A stretch of 64,000 nt of DNA from Xanthomonas arboricola (GTDB lineage: Bacteria; Pseudomonadota; Gammaproteobacteria; Xanthomonadales; Xanthomonadaceae): contig NZ_QREM01000008.1 in NCBI RefSeq assembly GCF_003353015.1, positions 24,504 to 88,503 on the forward strand, read 5' to 3'. Made by a program: the position numbers and the translations under genes. Positions 37,692-46,834 of the stretch are shown piece after piece. Every line of letters begins with the position of its first letter. The stretch's first letter is position 1. The notes under the pieces were generated by a model. The model was not told where the DNA came from. It searched no databases and saw only the letters and a list, made by a program, of their open reading frames with translations.

Positions 37692-38864
37692 ATGAGCCCG
37701 TCAGATTCCACTTCCTCGTCCACCCCGTTCGCAGCGTCGATGCGTGGACAACAACCCAAGCCGGAAGACCGCCAGTTCCCGGCAGTGCTGCAAGATCTCT
37801 ACGCTACTGCCTCGCAGCGACGCGATGGCAGCGCTGAAACGTTTGCCCCGCTGCCCAATGGCTGGACGCGCCTGGACGACAGCACGCTGCAACGTGCCGG
37901 CATCGATCCCGGCCTGCTGCACGACGCCAAGAGCGGTTTCGATGCCGCGTTCTACCGCAACGACCAGGGCCAGGTGGTGCTCGGCTTCTGCGGCACCGAC
38001 GAAGGCAAGGACTGGAAGCACAACCTCGGCCAGGGCCTGGGCTTCGACGACGCCCAGTACGCGTCCGCGATCCAGCTCGGCAGCCAGGCCAGGCAGGCGT
38101 TCGGCGACCAGGTGGTGATCTCCGGACACTCGCTCGGTGGCGGCCTGGCGGCGGCATCGGCAATGGTCAACGACATCCCCGCCGTGACCTACAACGCCGC
38201 CGGCGTCAACGACCGCACGCTGGAACGCCAGGGCCTGGATGCCGCCGCGGCCAAGGACTACGCCAGCAGCGAATTGATCCGCGGCTACCACGTCAAGAAC
38301 GAGATCCTCACCCATCTGCAGGAAGACAGCATCCCGCTGAAGTGGGCGATGCCCGACGCGGCCGGCCATCAGATCGAGCTGCCGGAACCGGACCCGTTGT
38401 CGTTCGGGCAACGCCTGGTGCCGGGCATGATGCTGAAGCACCGCCTGGACCTGCACGGCATGGACTCGGTGATGAAGGCGCAGGACCTGCAATCGCCGGG
38501 GCAGGCGCAAGGTACCGGCAGCCAGTTGTTCAACGATGCGGTGGTGCGCCTGGACGGCCAGCGCGAGCGCCTGGGCCTGCGCGACGACACCGCGTTTCTC
38601 AATACCGCCGCCAGCGTGGCTGCGCGTGCCGGCAGCGACGGTCTGCAGCGGATCGACCACCTGGTGCCCAACCGCGACGGCGACAGCCTGATTGCGGTGC
38701 AGGGCCGGATGGACGACCCGGCGCATCTGCGCAGCCATGTGCAGACCGCCTCGGCAGCCAGCGAGCCGGCGCACGGCAATGTCGATCAGTTGCAGCAGCA
38801 CAACCAGCAGCAATCGCAGCAGAGCACACAGCAGGACGCGCAGCGCCGCGGTCTCCAGCAGTAA
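37692..38864 (+). CDS. Lipase-domain effector with C-terminal XVIPCD (type IV secretion antibacterial toxin)
   Basis: A 390-residue protein without signal peptide. The N-terminal half is an alpha/beta-hydrolase of the class 3 lipase type: GFCGTDEGKDWKHN and the nucleophile elbow GHSLGG (145-150, Ser147). Residues about 278-365 match the Xanthomonas VirD4-interacting conserved domain: FNDAVVRLD, FLNTAASVA, GLQRIDHLV, LIAVQGRMDDPAHLRSHV. A Gln-rich tail (366-390) follows, as is usual. Proteins with this tag are delivered into rival bacteria by the Xanthomonadales type IV system. The target is inferred to be phospholipid. AAGGAG precedes the ATG. Confidence 0.88.
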   Translation: MSPSDSTSSSTPFAASMRGQQPKPEDRQFPAVLQDLYATASQRRDGSAETFAPLPNGWTRLDDSTLQRAGIDPGLLHDAKSGFDAAFYRNDQGQVVLGFCGTDEGKDWKHNLGQGLGFDDAQYASAIQLGSQARQAFGDQVVISGHSLGGGLAAASAMVNDIPAVTYNAAGVNDRTLERQGLDAAAAKDYASSELIRGYHVKNEILTHLQEDSIPLKWAMPDAAGHQIELPEPDPLSFGQRLVPGMMLKHRLDLHGMDSVMKAQDLQSPGQAQGTGSQLFNDAVVRLDGQRERLGLRDDTAFLNTAASVAARAGSDGLQRIDHLVPNRDGDSLIAVQGRMDDPAHLRSHVQTASAASEPAHGNVDQLQQHNQQQSQQSTQQDAQRRGLQQ

Positions 38865-38869
38865 TCGTG

Positions 38870-38898
38870 GTCGGGCACTGGCGCTGCCGGTGCCCGAC
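38870..38898 (+). terminator. Hairpin after the lipase effector gene
   Basis: GTCGGGCAC at 38870-38878 pairs with its complement at 38890-38898 (9 bp, 11-nt loop). It begins six bases after the stop codon. No U-tract; probable terminator of the two-gene unit. Confidence 0.5.
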
Positions 38899-39029
38899 GC
38901 GAGTTGCCTGGCGAGCGGTCGTCGAATGGAGGCAGAGTTGGTGCATCCGGCACTGCGACAGACGCGTGGAGACGCCCGCGCGCGTGGGCACCACGGTCCC
39001 GTTGAGGCCACCGACAGCGGCAGGCCCGG

Positions 39030-40292
39030 TCAGCCCGCTCCCGCCATCGCTCGCAGGGTGATGCCGACCAGATAGGCCAGGTACGTGCCGGTGGCGTAGC
39101 CCATCGTGCCCAGCAGCACGCCGACCGGCGCCAGCGCCGGGTGGAACGCGGCGGCCACCACCGGCGCCGAGGCCGGTCCACCGATATTGGATTGCGAGCC
39201 GATCGCGAAGTAAAAGAACGGCACCCGCAACAGGCGGCCCAGGCCCCATAGCAAGCCGATATGCACCGCGATCCAGATCAGCCCGAGCAGGAACAGCCAT
39301 GGGCGGTCCAGCAGCGCCAGCAGGTCCATCTGCATGCCGATACAGGCGATCAGGAAATACAGCAGCAGCGAGCCGATCCTGGACGCGCCAGCGCCTTCCA
39401 GCGTCCGTGCGCGGGTGAAGCTCAGCAGCAGGCCGATGCTGGTCGCCAGCACCACCACCCAGACAAACGGCGTGTCCAGGCTGAACTGGCTGGACCAGCG
39501 CAGGTTGGCCTTGCACCACGCGGCCAGCGGCGTGGCCAGCGCGTGCGCCAGCCCGACCCCACCGAACGCCACCGCCACGATCACCATCAGATCGGCCAGG
39601 CTGGGAATGCGCGCATGTTCGGCCTGGAACTGCGCCATGCGTGCCTGCAGGGCATCCAGCGCGCGGGTATCGGCGCCGCTGCGCGCATCGATGCTGCGCG
39701 CGCGCCCGGCCAGGAAGATCAGCGCCGCCATCCACACATACCCGACGCCCACGTCCACCACTGCAAACTGCCCGAAGGTGGTGGCGTCCACGTTGAAGAC
39801 CTCGCGCATCGCCAGCATGTTGGCCCCGCCGCCGATCCAGCTGCCCGCCAGCGCGGCCATGCCGGCCCAGGTATCGCCGGCCACCGTGGCCGGATGCAGC
39901 CAGCCCATCACCCAGAACGCCACCACCGCGCCCAGCATGATGCTCAGCGATGCGCCCAGGTACATGGCGACCAGCTTGGGTCCCAGCCCCAGGATGGCGC
40001 GCAGGTCGACGCTCAAGGTGAGCAGGACCAGCGCCGCCGGCAGCAGCACGTCGCGCGCGATCGGGTTGTACAGGCGGGTGTTGGCACCGTCGATCAGGCC
40101 AACGGTGTTGTAGATGCCTGGCAGCAGGTAACACAGCAGCAGCGCCGGGACCACGGCGTAGAAGCGGCGCCACGGCCCCTGCTCGCGCGAGGAGGTCCAG
40201 AACACTGCCCCCAGGGTGGCGGCGATCAGGCCGAAGACGACGATATCGTTTTGGATCAAGGCAGAACCGGCAGCATTCACTGGGGGCGACAT
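39030..40292 (-). CDS. DUF819 family integral membrane protein
   Basis: A 420-residue inner-membrane protein of the DUF819 (YjcL-like) family with about ten membrane segments. Characteristic glycine-rich stretches are AALAGSWIGGGANMLAMREVF and IGSQSNIGGPASAPVVAAAFHPALAPVG. The fold resembles sodium/solute symporters; the substrate is unknown. The ATG at 40292 (MSPPVNAAG) is used because the longer frame adds an unlikely leader. Single gene. Confidence 0.9.
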   Translation of the reverse strand: MSPPVNAAGSALIQNDIVVFGLIAATLGAVFWTSSREQGPWRRFYAVVPALLLCYLLPGIYNTVGLIDGANTRLYNPIARDVLLPAALVLLTLSVDLRAILGLGPKLVAMYLGASLSIMLGAVVAFWVMGWLHPATVAGDTWAGMAALAGSWIGGGANMLAMREVFNVDATTFGQFAVVDVGVGYVWMAALIFLAGRARSIDARSGADTRALDALQARMAQFQAEHARIPSLADLMVIVAVAFGGVGLAHALATPLAAWCKANLRWSSQFSLDTPFVWVVVLATSIGLLLSFTRARTLEGAGASRIGSLLLYFLIACIGMQMDLLALLDRPWLFLLGLIWIAVHIGLLWGLGRLLRVPFFYFAIGSQSNIGGPASAPVVAAAFHPALAPVGVLLGTMGYATGTYLAYLVGITLRAMAGAG

Positions 40293-40576
40293 TCTCGACT
40301 GGGAGCCGCCAAGGTGCGGATCGCCGCAAGAATGGCCGATCGGGCGCATCCCGTCGACTGGATGTGCCAACGCGCGCGGGGACTGCGGGACCGCCGCTCT
40401 TACGCAGCCGCGCAGGCCCGGCCACCGGCGGCTGCGCTGCGCTGGGCTATCTGTGGCATGCCCGCCACCATCCCGCTCCGCTGCAGGACCTGCGCCCGCC
40501 GCGGATCGGCCGGCGCACGTGGCGGCGGGCCTCCGCCTCCGCCGCCGTCACCCAGCGCTGCAGAAGGCCGGCCCGG

Positions 40577-40792
40577 TCAGCCGTAGCGACGCACCACGCG
40601 GTCGCCATCGGCGGTATGCAGCACCACGCCGCTGGGCTGGCCGGTGGTCAGGCAGTGCAGCTTGGCCATCAATTCGGCATTTTCCAGCGCGCCCTGCTCG
40701 CGCAGATAACGCAATGGCGACCATTGCGGCCGGGTCACCCACCAACCTCCCTGCTCGGGATGAATACGCACGACATAACGGGACTCGTCCAT
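40577..40792 (-). CDS. Small uncharacterised protein
   Basis: A 71-residue protein beginning MDESRYVVRIHPEQGGWWV, with GGAGG five to six bases before the ATG at 40792; an ATG at 40813 has no such site. It is Trp- and Arg-rich, with no signal peptide or membrane segment. The pattern of short strands hints at a small beta fold. Function unknown. Confidence 0.6.
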   Translation of the reverse strand: MDESRYVVRIHPEQGGWWVTRPQWSPLRYLREQGALENAELMAKLHCLTTGQPSGVVLHTADGDRVVRRYG

Positions 40793-41154
40793 CAGGGCCT
40801 CCGGCCGGTACATGCAGCGGTAGAACTACGGAAGTCGGCAGCGCGGGGACGCCCAGCGCGCCGGGGATGGGAGTGCCATGGTCCGGTCCGGGATGCCGGC
40901 GCGCCCTTACTCAAGGGGCCGCGGGAGAGTGGCCAAGGGCCCCGCGTCCGGCATAGCCAGGATGACTTTTCGCTTATGCCAACGCCGTCGGGCGGACACT
41001 GGCATGAGGGTAGGAAAATACCTACGTGACACCGATCGACGCTGGCGCTAGATTCGCGTTCGAGCGGCGAACAGACGCCGCAGATGGCCGTCAACGGGCG
41101 CAGACGGCGCGGGGGAATACGTCGCTCTTGAAAACGCCTCAGGGGAGGGGTCAC
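40793..41154. other. Intergenic region before the 31-residue peptide gene
   Basis: About 360 bp with no gene I can support. It must hold divergent promoters for the small gene at 40792 and the peptide gene at 41155. I see no convincing -10/-35 pair or hairpin. Confidence 0.4.
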
Positions 41155-41250
41155 ATGCATCTGCTCAGGAAGTTCCTTTTGCCGGTCAAGACCGCGATGG
41201 TGGTGGGCTATGTCCTGGTGATCCGGGAAGCGATCGTGCTGTGGTCCTGA
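41155..41250 (+). CDS. 31-residue membrane microprotein candidate
   Basis: The frame encodes 31 residues opening MHLLRKFLLPVKTAMVVGYV and ending IREAIVLWS. A very strong ribosome-binding site (AGGGGAGGGG) ends four to five bases before the ATG. One hydrophobic segment (about residues 12-23) is preceded by basic residues, so it is probably an inner-membrane peptide with the N-terminus inside. It lies 55 bp from the convergent mocA gene. No known family recognised. Confidence 0.55.
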   Translation: MHLLRKFLLPVKTAMVVGYVLVIREAIVLWS

Positions 41251-41305
41251 CGGCACTCCGCCACCAGGCTGCCCGATAGCGCGCAACCGCAGCTGTCGCG
41301 GCGCC

Positions 41306-41914
41306 TCACTCCGCATCCACCCAGCCACGCTGTTGCGCCGCGACCAGATCGGCGGGCGTGTCCACGTCCAGCGCGAGCGCCGGGGCGCTGACGCAGCCCA
41401 GGGTCTGCACGTCCAGGCTGGCGAACAAGCCACGCAGTCCACTGTCGCCCTGGAGCGGCACCTCGGCCCAGGCCGCGTGGGCGACCACCGCCGGGATGCC
41501 GCGCACACCGGCATATCCGCTGGTGGCGCATCCGGATGCGGCACGGTCGGCCTCTTCCAGCAAGGCACGCAGGTGCGGCGTATCCAGTGCGGGCTGGTCG
41601 CACCCCAGGATCAGGCTGCGCCTGAGCGAGGTGTCGTCCTGCACATGCCGGCGCAACGCCGCCAGGCTGGAACCCATGCCGGCGTCCCAATCAGAGTGAC
41701 GTAGCACTTCCACCTCCAGTCCCTGCAGGACATCGCTCAGCGCGTCGGCATCGGCGCCCAGCACCACCACACAGCGGCGTGGCGCCGTCTGCAGCGCAAT
41801 GCGCGCAAAACGCCGCAACAACGGTTCGCCGTCGCGCAGCAGCAATTGCTTGGAACGCCCCAGCCGGCGTCCTGCACCGGCGGCAAGCAACAGCGCAACG
41901 TGATCGCTGCTCAT
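41306..41914 (-). CDS. mocA: Molybdenum cofactor cytidylyltransferase-like protein
   Basis: A 202-residue nucleotidyltransferase of the MobA/MocA type. The nucleotide loop is ALLLAAGAGRRLGRSKQLL, followed by CVVVLGADAD, LILGCDQPALDT and a final ALDVDTPADL. MocA converts molybdopterin to the cytosine dinucleotide form used by xanthine-dehydrogenase-family enzymes. It lies downstream of paoABCD on the same strand, which supports that role over the GTP-using MobA. About 750 bp separate it from the operon. Confidence 0.85.
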   Translation of the reverse strand: MSSDHVALLLAAGAGRRLGRSKQLLLRDGEPLLRRFARIALQTAPRRCVVVLGADADALSDVLQGLEVEVLRHSDWDAGMGSSLAALRRHVQDDTSLRRSLILGCDQPALDTPHLRALLEEADRAASGCATSGYAGVRGIPAVVAHAAWAEVPLQGDSGLRGLFASLDVQTLGCVSAPALALDVDTPADLVAAQQRGWVDAE

Positions 41915-42661
41915 GCGCCCGATGCCATCGCGCGGAGCGAAGGGTGGTCCGATGTCGGCCGCGCAGGGCCTGCATCAACAAGCGCATCGCACCGGGCCGC
42001 ATCGCGGCCGGCACTCATCGGCGACGGCCATCGCGGCGCGGCGCCAGACACGTCGTCGTAGTGATCAGGTAATTCGGTCATGGCGACGTGGCGTGGATAG
42101 TGGAGAGGCGCCAGCCTAGAGAGGTAACTGTGCGCGCGGAGTGACTAAATGCAGCGCATGTGCCGGACCAAGGCAGGGGCTCGCCGACGCCTGCCAGTCG
42201 ACCGGCGCACATGGGCTGCTGCTGCAGCACAACGAAGGACCGGCACCGCTGCGGTGGCGCTGCATCAAGACTGGCAGCACTGATTGCCGGCAGTGGACGG
42301 CGCAGCTCATCGACGACCGCCAGGCGCAGGAAGTAAATGAATACCTTGAAAGGCATCTCAAGAATTAATTGTCTTCCAGACCGCCATTTTCAGTATTGGA
42401 AACTCCATCGATAATCCCGCACACCGCCGTCGCTGACTGCCAGTTGCAATTTACCTGCAGGTGAAATTTACCTGCAGGTGAAGGCGCACGCGCGCGGTGA
42501 GTGCCCTGCCCGCCGGCATGGCAGCAATGGCCACGACGCACTTCACCGGAGCGAACAGACGGCAGACCGCGGGGAGAAACCGCCGCGTACTGCGGGTACG
42601 TGCCACATGCGGGTACCGGCTGCGCGCGCCCTTGCGGTGAGCGCGATGACCTCGACCGCTC
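41915..42661. other. Gap between mocA and the paoABCD operon
   Basis: About 750 bp without a confident gene. A GTG-started forward frame at 42141-42368 (75 residues, ending in NEYLERHLKN) and reverse frames over the same bases have no recognisable family. Bases about 42350-42450 are relatively AT-rich. The tandem palindromes at 42449-42482 are the only clear structure. Confidence 0.4.
42449..42482. repeat. Perfect tandem 17-mer containing palindromes
   Basis: ATTTACCTGCAGGTGAA occurs twice without a gap (42449-42465 and 42466-42482). Each copy contains the palindrome ACCTGCAGGT (42453-42462 and 42470-42479), giving two dyads on nearly the same helix face spacing of 17 bp. It looks like a protein-binding site, but no adjacent start codon points to a target. 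Confidence 0.85.
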
Positions 42662-43678
42662 CTAGCCAGCCAAGACGGCTGCGGCCTGCCCATCGGCGAC
42701 CGCCTGGGTGGCTTCGGCAATGATGCCCAGCGCAATCGTGTGGGGTGAGCAACGCCCCATGCGCCAGCCTGCCGGCAGCCGCAATCTGGCCAGGGCGGCA
42801 TCGTCATGCCCGAGCGCACGCAGCGCCTGCAGACGTGCCTCACGCTTCTGGCGACTGCCCAGGATGCCGATGCAGGCGACCGCAGAAGCAAGCCCCCGGC
42901 AGGCGACCTGCAGATCGGCGTCGCCGTCGTGGGCGAGGCTGTACAGCGCGGTGTCCGCATCCAGATGCAGATCCTGCAGAGCCTCGCCCAGGGCTCGCCG
43001 ATCGTAGTGCTCGGCGGCCAGTCCGGGCGGCGGCTGGCTGGGGCCATGCGGCCGCAGCACACGCACGTCGATGCCCATCTGGCTGGCGAGCGACACCAGC
43101 ACCAGCAGCGCAGGATCGGCACCGACCAGCACCAGCCGCAGCGGGGGGCGGTGCGTGCGCAGGAATTCGTCGGGACGCAGATCCTGCGTGCTCACCGGAT
43201 AACGGAGCGCGCCGGTGGTCCGATCCAGCGCGACATGAAACGGACGACGATGCTGGCGCGCATTGCGCCAGCGTGCCAGATGCTCGCCCAGGTCCTGTAC
43301 CAGCCAGACCAGCACGCCGATACGGCCGCCACAGCTGAGCTGGATATCCAGCACTTCGCTGCCTTCGCCATAGTCCAGCCAGCGCGGGGTGCCGTCGCGC
43401 AAGGCGGCGATGGCCTCGTGCGCCACTGCCGCCTCCACGCACCCGCCCGAGACGTAGCCGGCCACCCGACCGTCGGCACTGATGGCCATCTCGCTGCCCA
43501 ACGGGCGCGGCGAGGAGCCCTGCACGTCGATCAGCGTGGCGATGGCCACGCGCTGGCCTGCCCGATGCCAGGCACTGAGCGTCGGCAGCAGGTCCTCGTG
43601 CAGCGCGTAGCTCGGCCATGCCGGCCACGCCGGCTCGGCCGGCGCCGCATGCGTGACCGGGGCCACCACCGCACTCAC
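42662..43678 (-). CDS. paoD: XdhC/PaoD family maturation factor
   Basis: A 338-residue chaperone of the XdhC/CoxI type that matures and inserts the molybdenum cofactor into the partner enzyme. N-terminal domain: IATLIDVQGSSPRPLGSEM and GYVSGGCVEAAV, with the conserved Cys. The C-terminal Rossmann-like domain holds LVLVGADPA and IGILGSRQKREARL. The ATG overlaps the paoC stop by four bases, so translation is coupled. Last gene of paoABCD. Confidence 0.9.
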   Translation of the reverse strand: MSAVVAPVTHAAPAEPAWPAWPSYALHEDLLPTLSAWHRAGQRVAIATLIDVQGSSPRPLGSEMAISADGRVAGYVSGGCVEAAVAHEAIAALRDGTPRWLDYGEGSEVLDIQLSCGGRIGVLVWLVQDLGEHLARWRNARQHRRPFHVALDRTTGALRYPVSTQDLRPDEFLRTHRPPLRLVLVGADPALLVLVSLASQMGIDVRVLRPHGPSQPPPGLAAEHYDRRALGEALQDLHLDADTALYSLAHDGDADLQVACRGLASAVACIGILGSRQKREARLQALRALGHDDAALARLRLPAGWRMGRCSPHTIALGIIAEATQAVADGQAAAVLAG

Positions 43679-45882
43679 GCGCGCAGCAACTCGGGCAGAT
43701 GCGGCAGCAGCTTGTCCAGCGTGACCGGGTACTCGCGTACGCGCACACCGGTCGCGTTGTAGACCGCATTGGCGATTGCTGCAGCCACACCGCAGATGCC
43801 CAGCTCGCCGACCCCCTTGGCCTTCATCGGCGACGACATCGGGTCGCTCTCTTCGAGAAAGATCACTTCCTGGTGCGGGATATCCGCATGCACCGGCACT
43901 TCGTACCCGGCCAGGTCGTGATTGACGAAAAAGCCCAGCCGCTTGTCGACCGCCAGCTCTTCCATCAAGGCCGCACCCGCGCCCATCGTCATGCCGCCGA
44001 TGACCTGGCTGCGCGCAGACTTGGGATTGAGGATGCGTCCGGCCGCGCAGACCGCGAGCATGCGGCGGATGCGTACCTCGGCAGTGGCGATATCCACGCC
44101 GACCTCCACGAAGTGCGCGCCGAAGGTGGACAGCTGATGCGTCTTGGAAAGGTCGCCGAACTCGATCTTGTCCTCCACCACCAAGGCGCCATTGGCGGCG
44201 GCCTCGCCGAGCGCGATGCGCTTGCCGCCCGCTCGCACATGGCTATCGGCGAACTCGGCCTTGGCCGGGTCCAGGCCCAACTGCTTGGCGACGGCTTCGC
44301 GCAGTTTCACTGCCGCCGCATACACACCGGCAGTGGAACTGTTCGCACCCCATTGCCCGCCGGAACCGGCCGAGGCAGGAAAGCTGGAATCGCCCAGACG
44401 CACATCCACCCAGTCCAACGGCACGCCCATCATCTCTGCGGCGGTCTGCGCGATGATGGTGTAGGAGCCTGTGCCGATGTCGGTCATGTCGGTTTCCACC
44501 ACCACGCGACCGCCCTGCTCCAGTCGCATGCGGGCGCCGGAGGTCGTCACCGGCGCATTGCGGAAGGCGGCCGCCACGCCCATGCCGACCAACCAGCGCC
44601 CATCACGGCTGCTCGCCGGTTTGGCCTTGCGCCTGGACCAGTCGAAACGCTTGGCCCCGTCTTCCAGGCACTTGACCAACTGACGCTGCGAGAACGGACG
44701 CTGCGGGTTTTCCGGATCCACCTGGGTATCGTTGACGATCCGGAACTTGACCGGGTCCATGTCCAGCTTCTCGGCCATCTCGTCCATGGCCACTTCCAGC
44801 GCCATCAAGCCCGGCGCCTCGCCCGGGGCGCGCATCGCATTGCCCTCGGGCAGATCGAGCACGGCCAGGCGTGTGGCAATCAGGCGGTTGGCGCCGGCAT
44901 ACAGCAACTGCGTCTGCGCGGCAGCGATCTCGGGGCCGCCCTCGGGCAGGTCGCCGGACCAGCTCTCATGCGCAATCGCGGTGATCTTGCCATCGCGCTG
45001 CGCACCGATACGGATGCGCTGCACGGTGGCCGGGCGGTGCGTGGTGTTGTTGAAGATCAGCGGCCGCGGCAGCATCACCTTGACCGGGCGTCCGACCTCG
45101 CGCGCGGCCAGCGCGGCGAGCAGCGCATCGGCACGCAGGAACAGCTTGCCGCCGAAGCCGCCACCGATATACGGCGACATCAGACGCACGTTCTCGCCCG
45201 GGAGACCGAGCGTTCTGGCCAGATCGCCCGTGCTCCATTCGATCATCTGATTGGAGGTCCACACGCTGAGCTTGTCGCCTTCCCACATGGCGATCGACGC
45301 ATGCGGCTCCATCATCGCGTGCGAATGGTCCGGCGTGGTGTAGTCGGCATCCAGCTGCACCGGCGCTGCCGCGAAGGCGCTATCGAAATTGCCGACTGCG
45401 CTGTTCGGTGCCCCGCCTTCCTTGGTGACCTTGGCGCCATCGCGGGCCTTTTCCAGATCGTAGGCACCGACATGGCGTCCATAGTCGACCTTGATCAACT
45501 GTCCGGCGGCACGTGCCTGCTCGAAGGTCTCTGCGACCACCACCGCAATGGCCTGGTGGTAATGCTGGATCTCCGGGCCACCGAGCAATTTGGCAGTGTT
45601 GTATTTGCCTTTCTGCAACTTGCCTGCATTCTGCGCGGTGACGATGCCGAGCACGCCCGGCGCATTGCGTGCAGCGCCCAGATCGATGCTGCGGATGCTG
45701 CCCTTGGCGATGCCGGCGCCGACGACATGGCCATAGGCGGCGCGGCCGGGCAGGTCGTGGTGCTCGTACGCATACGGCGCCTGCCCGGTGGTCTTGAGCG
45801 GACCATCGATACGGTCGACCGGCTTGCCGACGACCTTGAGCTGGTCGATGGGATTGGGACTGGCGGGAGTGTCGAATTTCAT
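43675..45882 (-). CDS. paoC: Aldehyde oxidoreductase molybdopterin-binding subunit PaoC
   Basis: A 735-residue large subunit of the xanthine dehydrogenase family. It binds molybdopterin cytosine dinucleotide and oxidises aldehydes. Features: GQAPYAYEHHDLPGRAAYGHVVGA near the N-terminus, SPYIGGGFGGKLF (Moco loop) and GSGGQWGANSSTAGVY. Near the C-terminus, KGVGELGICGVAAAIANAVY contains the catalytic Glu. It carries no signal peptide of its own and would be exported with the Tat-tagged PaoA. Confidence 0.93.
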   Translation of the reverse strand: MKFDTPASPNPIDQLKVVGKPVDRIDGPLKTTGQAPYAYEHHDLPGRAAYGHVVGAGIAKGSIRSIDLGAARNAPGVLGIVTAQNAGKLQKGKYNTAKLLGGPEIQHYHQAIAVVVAETFEQARAAGQLIKVDYGRHVGAYDLEKARDGAKVTKEGGAPNSAVGNFDSAFAAAPVQLDADYTTPDHSHAMMEPHASIAMWEGDKLSVWTSNQMIEWSTGDLARTLGLPGENVRLMSPYIGGGFGGKLFLRADALLAALAAREVGRPVKVMLPRPLIFNNTTHRPATVQRIRIGAQRDGKITAIAHESWSGDLPEGGPEIAAAQTQLLYAGANRLIATRLAVLDLPEGNAMRAPGEAPGLMALEVAMDEMAEKLDMDPVKFRIVNDTQVDPENPQRPFSQRQLVKCLEDGAKRFDWSRRKAKPASSRDGRWLVGMGVAAAFRNAPVTTSGARMRLEQGGRVVVETDMTDIGTGSYTIIAQTAAEMMGVPLDWVDVRLGDSSFPASAGSGGQWGANSSTAGVYAAAVKLREAVAKQLGLDPAKAEFADSHVRAGGKRIALGEAAANGALVVEDKIEFGDLSKTHQLSTFGAHFVEVGVDIATAEVRIRRMLAVCAAGRILNPKSARSQVIGGMTMGAGAALMEELAVDKRLGFFVNHDLAGYEVPVHADIPHQEVIFLEESDPMSSPMKAKGVGELGICGVAAAIANAVYNATGVRVREYPVTLDKLLPHLPELLRA

Positions 45883-45883
45883 A

Positions 45884-46834
45884 TCAGGCCCTCGTGTCGG
45901 CCAGGATCGCGGTCAAGGCGCGCTCAACCAGCGGCAGCTTGAAGGCATTGTGTTCAGTGGGTTGTGCGCCATCGAGCAGCACGGAGGCGATCGCACGCGC
46001 ACCCTGGCGCGACTGCGCTTCGGCCGCCTCGCTGCGCCACGGCTTGTGGGCGACACCGCCGACGCCGACACGCACGCTGCCATCGCGTTGCACCACCGCC
46101 GCAACCGACACCAGGGCAAATGCGTACGAGGCGCGGTCGCGCACCTTGCGGTAGACATGCGTGCCGCCAAGCGGTTTGGGCAGGCGCACCGCGGTGATCA
46201 GTTCGCCGCGTTCCAGCACTGTTTCCAGGTGCGGCGTCTTGCCGGGCGCACGATAGAACTCGGACAGCGGCACCGCACGGGTCTGTCCATCCGGGCGCAC
46301 CGTCTCGACCGCCGCATCGAGGACGCGCATCGCAATGGCCATATCGCTGGGATGGGTGGCGATGCATTCTTCGCTCACGCCGATCACCGCCAACTGCCGG
46401 TTGAAGCCGCCGATGGCCGCGCACCCACTGCCCGGCAGGCGCTTGTTGCATGGCTGATTGGTATCGTAGAAATACGGGCAACGCGTACGTTGCAACAGGT
46501 TGCCCGCCGTGGTGGCGCGGTTGCGCAACTGCCCCGAGGCACCGGCCAGCAACGCGCGCGACAGCACGGCGTAATCGCGACGCACGCGGGCGTCGGCTGC
46601 CAGCTCGGTATTGCGCACCAGGGCGCCGATGCGCAGGCCGCCGTCCGGCGTTTCCTCGATGGTATCCAGGCTCAGCCCGTTGACGTCGATCAGGTGCGAG
46701 GGCGTTTCGATCTGCAGTTTCATCAGATCGAGCAGGTTGGTGCCGCCGGCGATGAATTTGGCACCCGGCTGGCGTGCCGCCTTGGCCGCGGCATCGGCGG
46801 GCGAGGTCGCGCGCTCGTAGCTAAACGCCTTCAT
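45884..46834 (-). CDS. paoB: Aldehyde oxidoreductase FAD-binding subunit PaoB
   Basis: A 316-residue FAD subunit. The flavin site starts with [15 protein letters not shown] and continues with [21 protein letters not shown] Cys-rich insertion ([11 protein letters not shown] then GSGCAAIGG) matches the extra [4Fe-4S] site that distinguishes PaoB (YagS) from ordinary FAD subunits. The ATG overlaps the paoA stop by four bases, and the stop is one base before paoC. Confidence 0.93.
   Translation of the reverse strand: MKAFSYERATSPADAAAKAARQPGAKFIAGGTNLLDLMKLQIETPSHLIDVNGLSLDTIEETPDGGLRIGALVRNTELAADARVRRDYAVLSRALLAGASGQLRNRATTAGNLLQRTRCPYFYDTNQPCNKRLPGSGCAAIGGFNRQLAVIGVSEECIATHPSDMAIAMRVLDAAVETVRPDGQTRAVPLSEFYRAPGKTPHLETVLERGELITAVRLPKPLGGTHVYRKVRDRASYAFALVSVAAVVQRDGSVRVGVGGVAHKPWRSEAAEAQSRQGARAIASVLLDGAQPTEHNAFKLPLVERALTAILADTRA

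Noticed and set aside
42141-42368. 75-residue GTG-started frame
   Set aside because: No ribosome-binding site, no recognisable family and competing frames on the other strand; kept only as a note in the gap entry.
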